From NCBI GenBank assembly GCA_021812945.1, contig JAKAMI010000006.1, forward strand, positions 1-46,323: 46,323 nt of DNA, given 5' to 3'. Below, piece after piece: positions 17,982 to 25,836 of the stretch (position 1 is the first letter of the stretch; each line of letters begins with the position of its first letter). The notes below the pieces were generated by a model. That model worked only from the letters and a program-made list of their open reading frames with translations. It was not told the origin of the DNA and searched no databases. A program made the position numbers and the translations under genes. The stretch comes from a bacterium. Its GTDB lineage: Bacteria; Patescibacteriota; UBA1384; XYA2-FULL-43-10; JAKAMI01.

Positions 17982-19187
17982 TCAGTGTCCCGGTTTGCGA
18001 ACCCAGATCGTAGCGATTGTTGAGCTGATCAGTGCCGAGGTCGCCCAACACCTTCCAATCTCCAGATTCGGGCACCTGACCGAATGAAACACACCGTCTG
18101 AGGGAAATCCCGCGCGATGCTTGAGAGCCATGAGCGTGACGATACCCTGCTCAGGGTCATCTACCCGTACTACGTAGCGGTTACGACTCACCGTCTCGAG
18201 GATGATGATCTGACCAGTCGATACTTCGGACAGAGAAAGTGTCTCTCGTCCAACGTAGTCATCGCCACTTGGCCCTTTCTCGAGAAGATCTCGAAGCTCC
18301 GATAAGCCCTCATCCTTAGGTATTGACGTATCGAGGTTGGCTGGTGTCCGGTTTATCCCTGCTTGAGCATACAACTCTTCAAAATACTCTCGGTTGGAGC
18401 CCATCTCCGGGTCGGCACGTATTGCTGGGTGTTGGAAGTTCCATTGTCTATCGAATCCCGTTTCGATGAGGCTAAGCGCCACTTGGAATTTCTCCTGCTC
18501 GTAGGCGTAGAAGAGAAAGCTAACGATAGCAAGCACTCCCGAGTAGCCACACTCTTCTAGCGCATTCACCAGCTGACATGGCAGGACTCCGGCCCTTTCT
18601 ATGAGGCTCTGGATCAGCTTTGACTTGTCAACTTCTTCCTGCTGTTGTTCAGCCTGGGCCGTGTTCTGGACAGCTTCGGTCATACTCTCGACTTCATCGA
18701 GGTAGGCCATCAGTTCGTTTGGCTGACGGAAGTCTCCCGCACCGGGGATTCTGGAGATGGAAATGATACGGTGGGCTATGAGAGTGTGGAGTCGATCCCC
18801 GGTTTTGACGCAGTCAAAACTGAAATCTCGACCACTACCCTCGATTCCCCCAAACCCCACCATATGGTAAACGGGTCTAGGTAACCAGGTCATGGCAAGG
18901 CCACCCAAACAAAGCGTTCCTTCTGGGACGGACCCAAAAAGCCCACCGGATACGTCGAAGAAGTTGTAGTCGGCACTTTCGACGGAGAAAACGGCTCTCT
19001 GCCGGTCGTGCCCGACAATGCCGTGTACACCCATGAAGCGTACACGAAGTCGCGACTCCTGTCCGCTACGCGCGTCTTCGGCCGAGATCAGGAGACATTC
19101 GCCCGGGGCCAGACTCACATACATTAACATCCCGCGAACAATAGCTTGGATCCCAGGTGACAGATTCGGCATTTGTCTATCTTCCAT
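17982..19187 (-). CDS. Hypothetical protein: two beta-rich end domains with a helical centre
   Basis: Long ORF with SD ggaggcgt ahead of MEDRQMPNLS; composition more GC-rich than its neighbours; no family recognised. Confidence 0.65.
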   Translation of the reverse strand: MEDRQMPNLSPGIQAIVRGMLMYVSLAPGECLLISAEDARSGQESRLRVRFMGVHGIVGHDRQRAVFSVESADYNFFDVSGGLFGSVPEGTLCLGGLAMTWLPRPVYHMVGFGGIEGSGRDFSFDCVKTGDRLHTLIAHRIISISRIPGAGDFRQPNELMAYLDEVESMTEAVQNTAQAEQQQEEVDKSKLIQSLIERAGVLPCQLVNALEECGYSGVLAIVSFLFYAYEQEKFQVALSLIETGFDRQWNFQHPAIRADPEMGSNREYFEELYAQAGINRTPANLDTSIPKDEGLSELRDLLEKGPSGDDYVGRETLSLSEVSTGQIIILETVSRNRYVVRVDDPEQGIVTLMALKHRAGFPSDGVFHSVRCPNLEIGRCWATSALISSTIATIWVRKPGH

Positions 19188-19294
19188 TCTGTACGCCTCC
19201 TCGCAGCATCGGAAATCTTCAAACAACGTAACTATATCAAATAAGATTCCTTTGTCTATAGTTGAATCGATATCAAATGTGGTATATTTGCTTT

Positions 19295-19750
19295 ATGAGA
19301 ACAGATACCATACTAAATAACTATCTTGATCGAATGATTACCGACTATTTCGCCAACATTAAGGACCATCGCGATCTTGTCTATATCGCTTTCGGCCGGC
19401 GAGCTAGGACTCGTTTAGGCTCGATCAAGCAAACCGGAGGACTAGAGAAACGGTCGATTATTACTATCAACGGGTTGTTTCGCGACGAGGCGATTCCCAA
19501 AGAAATTATCAATGCCACCATCGCCCACGAACTTTGCCACTTCGTCCATGGTTTTTCCTCGCCTTTGCCCCAGTTAGTTTCATACCCCCACCAAGGGGGA
19601 ATAGTTGATAAGGAAATGAAAAGTAGAGGACTAGGTAATTTACTAGACTTTCAAAAGAAATGGTTGAAAACCGAGTGGCCGGGAATCGTTAAGGCTAACT
19701 TTAAACCGACAGCTCGCCGTCGTCGAGCCCGCTTCATCCGCTGGTTTTAA
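19295..19750 (+). CDS. SprT-like zinc metallopeptidase-like protein
   Basis: HExxH motif in TIAHELCHFVHGFSS; Arg-rich C-terminus. Confidence 0.65.
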   Translation: MRTDTILNNYLDRMITDYFANIKDHRDLVYIAFGRRARTRLGSIKQTGGLEKRSIITINGLFRDEAIPKEIINATIAHELCHFVHGFSSPLPQLVSYPHQGGIVDKEMKSRGLGNLLDFQKKWLKTEWPGIVKANFKPTARRRRARFIRWF

Positions 19751-19751
19751 G

Positions 19752-19780
19752 GTACTGTCCACCCGCCGGGTGGACAGTAC
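19752..19780. repeat. Palindrome family B copy 1: gtactgtccaccc-gcc-gggtggacagtac
   Basis: 13-bp perfect arms with a 3-nt loop. Confidence 0.95.
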
Positions 19781-19793
19781 TAAGGAGAAATTT

Positions 19794-20126
19794 ATGGACT
19801 GTATTTTTTGCAAGATTGCGAAAGGGGAGACGGGGGAGCTTCTTTACGAGGATGAGCTTTTTGTGGCATTTGAGGATATCCACCCCAAAGCTAAGGTTCA
19901 TGTTTTGGTGATTCCGAAAAAACACGTTGAGAGTCTGGATGCTTTATCCAAAGATGATAAATCTTGGCTCTGCGACTATTTATTAACTATTAAGAAGATT
20001 GCAAATCAACTTAAACTAAAGAATGGTTATAAGGTCATCATCAACAACGGCCCGGATGGGGGACAGGTAGTCCACCACCTCCATGCCCACATTCTTGGCG
20101 GCAAAAAGATTGATTCCTTAGTCTAA
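19794..20126 (+). CDS. HIT family protein
   Basis: MDCIFCKIAKGE ... GGQVVHHLHAHILGG (HxHxH). Confidence 0.95.
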   Translation: MDCIFCKIAKGETGELLYEDELFVAFEDIHPKAKVHVLVIPKKHVESLDALSKDDKSWLCDYLLTIKKIANQLKLKNGYKVIINNGPDGGQVVHHLHAHILGGKKIDSLV

Positions 20127-20166
20127 TCTATTTCCCCATTCTTCAGACGGGGATTGCCCACCCACC

Positions 20167-20195
20167 TTGATTTATTCCTCAAGAAATTGTATAGT
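20167..20195 (+). promoter_or_regulatory. Putative promoter TTGATT-17-TATAGT for rpsU operon
   Basis: Hexamers and spacing. Confidence 0.55.
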
Positions 20196-20236
20196 AAAAG
20201 CATAATTAAATTCCCGAAAAAGGTGGTGAGATCCCA

Positions 20237-20431
20237 TTGATAGAAGTCAAGAAAAAAGAGCGCGAAAGGTTTGATTCGCTTCTGCGCCGCTTTAACCGCG
20301 AGGTTCAGCAAAGCGGTATTTTAACTATCGTTAAAAAGAGCCGGTTTTTTGAGAAAGAGCCCAACCGCCGCATGCGCCGCGAGGTTTCCATCCGCAAAAA
20401 TGTTATCAGGCGCATTCGTCGAGGATATTAA
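20237..20431 (+). CDS. rpsU: 30S ribosomal protein S21
   Basis: IEVKKKERERFDSLLRRFNREVQQSGILTIVKKSRFFEKEPNRRMRRE; TTG start with upstream aggtgg SD. Confidence 0.88.
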   Translation: MIEVKKKERERFDSLLRRFNREVQQSGILTIVKKSRFFEKEPNRRMRREVSIRKNVIRRIRRGY

Positions 20432-20442
20432 TAATTCCCGAT

Positions 20443-20883
20443 ATGAACTTAGTCGAACTGTTAAATAACGATCTTAATACCGCCCTAAAAAACAAAGATG
20501 AGTTGACCTTATCAACTCTCCGTCTTTTAATGTCGGCAATCAAGAACAAGCAGATAGAGCTTAAGCGCAAGCTTTCCGATGAGGAAACCTTGAAAATAAT
20601 CGCCAACCAAGCCAAACAACGACGCGATTCCATTGAGGCATATTCCAAAGCGAATCGTCCCGACTTAAAAAATCGCGAGCAGGCTGAACTCGATATACTC
20701 AATAAATATCTGCCAAAGCAGCTTTCCGAACAAGAAATTGAAATCGTAGTCAAAGAAGTTATCAAGGAACTCAATGCCACCAAAGCTGATTTTGGAAAAG
20801 TTATGGGTTTGGCGGTCAAGAAACTCGGCGGCGGCGCTTCCGGTCAAGCTATCTCTGAAACTGTCAAAAAACTCCTTTTTTAG
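20443..20883 (+). CDS. yqeY: GatB/YqeY domain protein
   Basis: LNTALKNKDELTLSTLRLLMSAIKNKQIELKRKLSDEE ... ADFGKVMGLAVKKLGGGASGQAISETVKKLL. Confidence 0.92.
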   Translation: MNLVELLNNDLNTALKNKDELTLSTLRLLMSAIKNKQIELKRKLSDEETLKIIANQAKQRRDSIEAYSKANRPDLKNREQAELDILNKYLPKQLSEQEIEIVVKEVIKELNATKADFGKVMGLAVKKLGGGASGQAISETVKKLLF

Positions 20884-20900
20884 CAACTAAATTATCCGCC

Positions 20901-21806
20901 ATGCTTAAAAAAAGACCGATTATCTACTTTTTTTATGTTGTCCTAGGGGTAACTTTTTTTCTGTGGCTGATTTTTGGCCTGACCGCGATTATCAATCACA
21001 GTCTTGGTTTGGGGGACCGATCATTAGTTTTTGTAAACATTTTGCCTTCTCTCGTCGGCGCCTGTGTCATTATTTTCGCCCTTTCTGCCGCCACGCCCTT
21101 GATCAGCGACTTTCTGGTCACACTACGCAGACTTCTACGATACGATAATCTCTCGAACCCGATTCTTTTGAAATTATCCCTTAACGCCCCCGGCACATAC
21201 CATCACTCAATCAACGTTTCCAACCTGGCTCACAAAGCTGCCAAGGCCATCGGCGCCAATTCGCTTTTAGCTAGGGTCGGAGCGTATTATCACGATATCG
21301 GTAAGCTGGAAAATCCGGAATTTTTCATTGAAAATCAAACTCAGGGCGACGCTTTCGGTAACGACATCTCTCCCCAAAAATCCGCTTCTATCATAATCTC
21401 TCATGTTGAAAAGGGCTTAAAGCTGGCCAAGGCCAATAATGTCACCGACGATATTTGCGATCTAATCGCCCAACACCATGGCACAACTTTGGTAAATTAT
21501 TTTTTCAAGTCAGCCAGTCAAGTCGATCGAAAAACTCTCCGCGAAGATTATCGATACCCGGGTCCCAAGCCCCACAGCAAAGAAGCCGGGATTTTGATGA
21601 TCGCTGACTGTGCCGAGGCCGCTATTCGCTCCTTGCCCTCGGTTCACGAGTCTGACATTGAAAAAACCGTTACTCAGATCATTTTGGATAAAATTGACGA
21701 AAACCAACTCGATAGTTCCGGACTTACGGAACGGGAACTAAAGACTATCAAAACTTCCATGATTGAGACTTTGAACGTAATATATCACCGTCGAATTGTC
21801 CGCTAA
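20901..21806 (+). CDS. Membrane-anchored HDIG-domain phosphohydrolase (PgpH-like HD domain)
   Basis: NAPGTYHHSINVSNLAHKAAKAIGANSLLARVGAYYHDIGKLENPEFFIENQ. Confidence 0.9.
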   Translation: MLKKRPIIYFFYVVLGVTFFLWLIFGLTAIINHSLGLGDRSLVFVNILPSLVGACVIIFALSAATPLISDFLVTLRRLLRYDNLSNPILLKLSLNAPGTYHHSINVSNLAHKAAKAIGANSLLARVGAYYHDIGKLENPEFFIENQTQGDAFGNDISPQKSASIIISHVEKGLKLAKANNVTDDICDLIAQHHGTTLVNYFFKSASQVDRKTLREDYRYPGPKPHSKEAGILMIADCAEAAIRSLPSVHESDIEKTVTQIILDKIDENQLDSSGLTERELKTIKTSMIETLNVIYHRRIVR

Positions 21807-22225
21807 TGTACAAAATCAGCATTTTCAATCAGACGGATCACAAACTCCCCGAAAATAAACGGATAGTGAGGTTTTGCAAGCAGACGCTTCGTATTCTAAA
21901 TGTCCCGGAATCTAAATTTTGCGAATTGGAGATTGTCTTTGTCTCGCCCCAAAAAATTGCTTCTTATAACCGCTTGTACCTCAAACACAAAGGTTCCACC
22001 GACATTATATCTTTTCCCAACGCCAATCCGGACAAGTCGGGGCCCGAGTCTCTCGGCAGCCTGATGATTTGCCCAAAGTATCTAGATAAATATTCTCTGG
22101 ACACCTTTCAAGTCATCGCCCACGGACTGCTTCACCTAAACGGTTACGATCATATTTTACAACCAAAAATCTGGGAAAATAAATTAAACAAGCTAAATTA
22201 TGAACTATCAAAAATTCAATTTTAA
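21806..22225 (+). CDS. ybeY: Endoribonuclease YbeY
   Basis: STDIISFP, LGSLMIC, VIAHGLLHLNGYDH. Confidence 0.92.
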   Translation: MYKISIFNQTDHKLPENKRIVRFCKQTLRILNVPESKFCELEIVFVSPQKIASYNRLYLKHKGSTDIISFPNANPDKSGPESLGSLMICPKYLDKYSLDTFQVIAHGLLHLNGYDHILQPKIWENKLNKLNYELSKIQF

Positions 22226-22577
22226 AAAGTTCATCAAAAGTTTTCACTACGCCTCCCAAGGAATAATTAACCTGTTCAAGACTGAACAGAACGCCAGATT
22301 TCACATCATCGTCGCGGTCATCTTGGGAATCTCCGCCTACTTTCTGAAATTTACCAGGCTCGAAGCCATTATTCTATTCTTCGCCATTATCTCGGTACTT
22401 TCTATCGAGATTATCAATACTGCAATCGAAAGATTGATTGATGTAGTCCATCCTGAGAATCACGGAACCATAGAATTCGTCAAGGACGCTATGGCTGGCG
22501 CCGTACTGATTGCTTCCATCATCGCCGTTGTGGTGGGCTTTCTACTCTTTTACCCCCATATCCTCGATCTGCTATAG
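22200..22577 (+). CDS. dgkA: Diacylglycerol kinase family protein
   Basis: FHYASQGIINLFKTEQNARFHIIVAV ... EIINTAIERLIDVV ... VKDAMAGAVLIASI. Confidence 0.92.
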   Translation: MNYQKFNFKKFIKSFHYASQGIINLFKTEQNARFHIIVAVILGISAYFLKFTRLEAIILFFAIISVLSIEIINTAIERLIDVVHPENHGTIEFVKDAMAGAVLIASIIAVVVGFLLFYPHILDLL

Positions 22578-22662
22578 TTGACTTGCACATTTCGATAATA
22601 TTTGAGTATACTGGTAATATGGTTGAGATTTTGAAACTTGATATTTTTGCTTGGAGGGATTA

Positions 22663-23901
22663 GTGGCTCGAAAAAACGTAATTGTCGGTTTGGATGTCGG
22701 TAGTACCAAGATAGCGGCGATCGCCGGACAAATGTCTGATAATCTTGTGGATATTGTCGGTGTCGGCAAATCCAATAGTACGGGACTTCGAAAGGGGAGC
22801 GTGACCGATATCGAAGAAACGGTTTCGTCGGTTTCGGTTGCCCTCGAAGAAACTGAGCGTATGAGCGGTTCTCCGCTCCAGGACGCTTACGTCTCAATCA
22901 GCGGCACCTCCGTCGTCGCCCAAAACAGCAAGGGTGTTATCGCCGTTTCCCGAGCCGACGGTGAGATCAGCGATTCGGATGTTGCTCGGGTTATCGAAGC
23001 CGCACGCGCCATTCCAAACTCGCCAAACTACGAAATCATTCATGTTATCCCTAGAACCTTCACCATAGACGGACAGAGCGGCATCAAGGATCCTGTGGGT
23101 ATGAGCGGGATACGCTTGGAGGTGGACGCCTTGGTCGTGACCGCCTCGACTCCGTCTGTCAAAAACCTAACCAAATCGGTCAATCAGTCTGGCATACAGA
23201 TAAACGAATTGATCTTTTCTCCGCTTGCCACCGCTAAGTTTTTGTTGTCCAAGAGGCAAAAGGAGATCGGAGTGGCGTTGGTCGACATCGGTTCCGCCAC
23301 CACCAGTTACGCCGTGTACGAGGAGGGGGAGATTTTAAGTTGTGGTGTCATCCCAATAGGTTCCTCCCATATTACCAACGACATCGCCATCGGTCTTCGG
23401 ATCAATATCGACACCGCCGAGACCATCAAAGTTAAATACGGTTCCGCTTTCCCTGAAAAGATTAACGAAAAAGAGGAAATTGATCTTAGTAAGATCGATA
23501 AAAACGAAGACACCGTTGTAAATTCAAAATACGTTGCCGAGATCATCGAAGCCCGTCTGCACGAGATATTTCAGATGCTCAAGGAGGCTCTGGCCGAGAT
23601 CGGCCGCGATGGTATGCTGCCGGCCGGAATTATTCTTACCGGGGGCGGTTCTAAGCTCGATGGCTTGGTCGATTTTGTCAAAGATAACCTTCATCTTCCG
23701 GCTCAGGTCGGCGTCCCATTACCTGAGCTCACAGGCATTGTTGACAAACTCGCCGATCCCATATATGCTACAAGCATCGGACTAATGACATGGGGAATGG
23801 AGTCAGGTAGCCATTTTTCAAGGAGTCCCCTGAATTCAAACCCGGCTATCAATGGCTTATTTGAAAAAGCCAAGCGTCTTTTTAAACAGTTAATGCCCTA
23901 A
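22663..23901 (+). CDS. ftsA: Cell division protein FtsA
   Basis: VIVGLDVGSTKIAAIAG, VALVDIGSATTSYAVYEEG, IILTGGGSKLDGL; GTG start after ggaggg. Confidence 0.95.
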   Translation: MARKNVIVGLDVGSTKIAAIAGQMSDNLVDIVGVGKSNSTGLRKGSVTDIEETVSSVSVALEETERMSGSPLQDAYVSISGTSVVAQNSKGVIAVSRADGEISDSDVARVIEAARAIPNSPNYEIIHVIPRTFTIDGQSGIKDPVGMSGIRLEVDALVVTASTPSVKNLTKSVNQSGIQINELIFSPLATAKFLLSKRQKEIGVALVDIGSATTSYAVYEEGEILSCGVIPIGSSHITNDIAIGLRINIDTAETIKVKYGSAFPEKINEKEEIDLSKIDKNEDTVVNSKYVAEIIEARLHEIFQMLKEALAEIGRDGMLPAGIILTGGGSKLDGLVDFVKDNLHLPAQVGVPLPELTGIVDKLADPIYATSIGLMTWGMESGSHFSRSPLNSNPAINGLFEKAKRLFKQLMP

Positions 23902-23964
23902 TCGGGCGACACATATGTTGTATTACGTCGTAATAAATATTACTCTATTTTCGTAGGAGTACGC

Positions 23965-25110
23965 ATGGATAAGCGAACCGAACTTGATAATTTTGCTTCA
24001 ATCAAAGTCGTCGGTGTAGGGGGTAGCGGAAACAATGCAGTGACCAGAATGATCAATTCCAAGCTTCGCGGGATTGATTTTGTGGCTATAAATACCGATG
24101 CTCAAGCTCTAGCTCACAACGAGGCTCCGATTAAAATTCAGATAGGTAAAGAAACTACTCGAGGTCTTGGGGCGGGAGCCGATCCGGAGATCGGCCGGCG
24201 GGCCATCGAAGAAAACAAAGAAGAGGTCTACGAGGCTCTCAAGGGAACCGATATGGTTTTTATCACCTGCGGAATGGGCGGCGGCACCGGTACCGGCGCT
24301 TCTCCTTTTGTGGCGGATATTTCCAAGGAATTGGGGGCTTTAACTGTCGGAGTGGTGACCAAACCCTTTGCTTTCGAGGGTCAAAGACGCCGTAAAATTG
24401 CCGAAAACGGTATATCTGAGTTAAAAGACCGCGTGGACACGCTTATCACCATCCCCAACGATCGGCTCCTTCAGGTTATCGACAAAAAAACCTCGCTTTT
24501 CGACGCTTTCGGTATAGTTGACGACGTTCTAAGGCAGGGTGTCCAGGGTATTTCCGACCTGATAGTTCTCCACGGCATTATCAATGTTGATTTTGCAGAC
24601 GTCAAGGCCATAATGTCAAACGCCGGCAGCGCCCTTATGGGGATAGGTCGCGGCAACGGCGACAATCGAGCAATCGAAGCTGCCAGAGCCGCCATTGAAT
24701 CGCCCCTGCTCGAACTGTCTATTGACGGCGCCAAGGGCATCTTGTTTAATATTACCGGCGGGCCAGATCTGGGTATGTATGAGATAGACGAAGCTGCTAA
24801 AGCTATCACTGAGGCTGCCGATGGCGATGCCAATATTATCTTTGGAGCCATTATCGACGAGGCGATGCAGGGCGAGGTCAAGATCACAGTTATCGCCACC
24901 GGTTTCGAAGGAGAGGCGCCTCGCACGCCAAAAAAGAGCGCCGTACCGACCGATGCTTCCGTTTTCTCCTCCCAGATCATCAATTCTCGTGAAATGCCCG
25001 AACCTATCAGCCGCAACCGTTTCCTGGCTCCCGAAGAGCCTGCCGACACCGAGGAGAAAGCCGAAGACGAGCTTGAAGTTCCGGCCTTCATCCGCCGCAA
25101 GCTAAAATAA
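23965..25110 (+). CDS. ftsZ: Cell division protein FtsZ
   Basis: [27 protein letters not shown] tubulin signature; C-terminal [13 protein letters not shown]. Confidence 0.98.
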   Translation: MDKRTELDNFASIKVVGVGGSGNNAVTRMINSKLRGIDFVAINTDAQALAHNEAPIKIQIGKETTRGLGAGADPEIGRRAIEENKEEVYEALKGTDMVFITCGMGGGTGTGASPFVADISKELGALTVGVVTKPFAFEGQRRRKIAENGISELKDRVDTLITIPNDRLLQVIDKKTSLFDAFGIVDDVLRQGVQGISDLIVLHGIINVDFADVKAIMSNAGSALMGIGRGNGDNRAIEAARAAIESPLLELSIDGAKGILFNITGGPDLGMYEIDEAAKAITEAADGDANIIFGAIIDEAMQGEVKITVIATGFEGEAPRTPKKSAVPTDASVFSSQIINSREMPEPISRNRFLAPEEPADTEEKAEDELEVPAFIRRKLK

Positions 25111-25130
25111 TCGAAACTTTTTACACATAA

Positions 25131-25185
25131 AACAATTGTTATTTACGGGAGTGAGTAATCTCCTGTTATAATAATTGTTTTTTGT
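25131..25185 (+). terminator. Terminator after ftsZ
   Basis: acaattgttatttacgggag ... ctcctgttataataattgtttttt. Confidence 0.7.
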
Positions 25186-25202
25186 TTTTGCGATTTTTAT
25201 TA

Positions 25203-25233
25203 TTGACAGTAGATATATGGTGCTTGCTATAAT
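25203..25233 (+). promoter_or_regulatory. Putative nrdR-nrdJ promoter (TTGACA-19-TATAAT)
   Basis: Consensus hexamers with a NrdR-box-like acagtagatatatggt in the spacer. Confidence 0.5.
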
Positions 25234-25265
25234 GGTTAAGCACAACATCTGGTAGAGAGAAAATT

Positions 25266-25352
25266 GTCATTCCGGGGGAGTCCGCGACCGAAGAATCCTA
25301 CGATCTAGAGCGCAAGCAACAGGATTCTTCGTCGATGACTCCTCAGAATGAC
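25266..25352. repeat. Inverted-repeat element gtcattccgggggagtccgcgaccgaagaatcct ... aggattcttcgtcgatgactcctcagaatgac
   Basis: Long imperfect palindrome between the putative nrdR promoter and start codon. Confidence 0.82.
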
Positions 25353-25365
25353 CGAGCGAATTATT

Positions 25366-25812
25366 ATGCAATGTCCAAATTGCCATTCGAAAGAATCTAA
25401 AGTCACCGATTCCAGAGATGATGACCGGTCTGTTCGCCGTCGCCGCGAGTGTCTTGCCTGCAGTCATCGTTTTACCACTTACGAAAAGATAGAAATTCCG
25501 CGATTTTCTATCGTGAAACGCGACAGGTCGCGCGAGGGATACGATCGGAGTAAAATTACCACCGGAATTTTCCTGGCATTTGAAAAAAGACCGTTTACTA
25601 AGAGCCGGTTGGAGGAGTTCGCAGATGACATCGAACAGGAGCTAATCTCTCTGGGGCAAAAGGAGATCAAGTCGTCGCAAATTGGAGATATTGTCTCCCG
25701 GCACATCAAAGCCGCGGACGAAGTTGCTTATCTGCGCTTTATCTCTGTATACAAATCATTTAAAAACGCCAAGTCGTTTATTCGCGAAGCAGACAAGTTA
25801 ATTAGACAGTAA
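25366..25812 (+). CDS. nrdR: Transcriptional repressor NrdR
   Basis: MQCPNCHSKESKVTDSRDDDRSVRRRRECLACSHRFTTYEKIE Zn-ribbon plus ATP-cone. Confidence 0.97.
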   Translation: MQCPNCHSKESKVTDSRDDDRSVRRRRECLACSHRFTTYEKIEIPRFSIVKRDRSREGYDRSKITTGIFLAFEKRPFTKSRLEEFADDIEQELISLGQKEIKSSQIGDIVSRHIKAADEVAYLRFISVYKSFKNAKSFIREADKLIRQ

Positions 25813-25836
25813 TTTGTAATTGAATGGAGGGCTCAA

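Noticed and set aside
24471-25100. Long antisense ORF opposite ftsZ (209 aa)
   Set aside because: Mirror of a GC-biased conserved gene; Ser/Ala/Pro-rich translation typical of antisense shadow ORFs.
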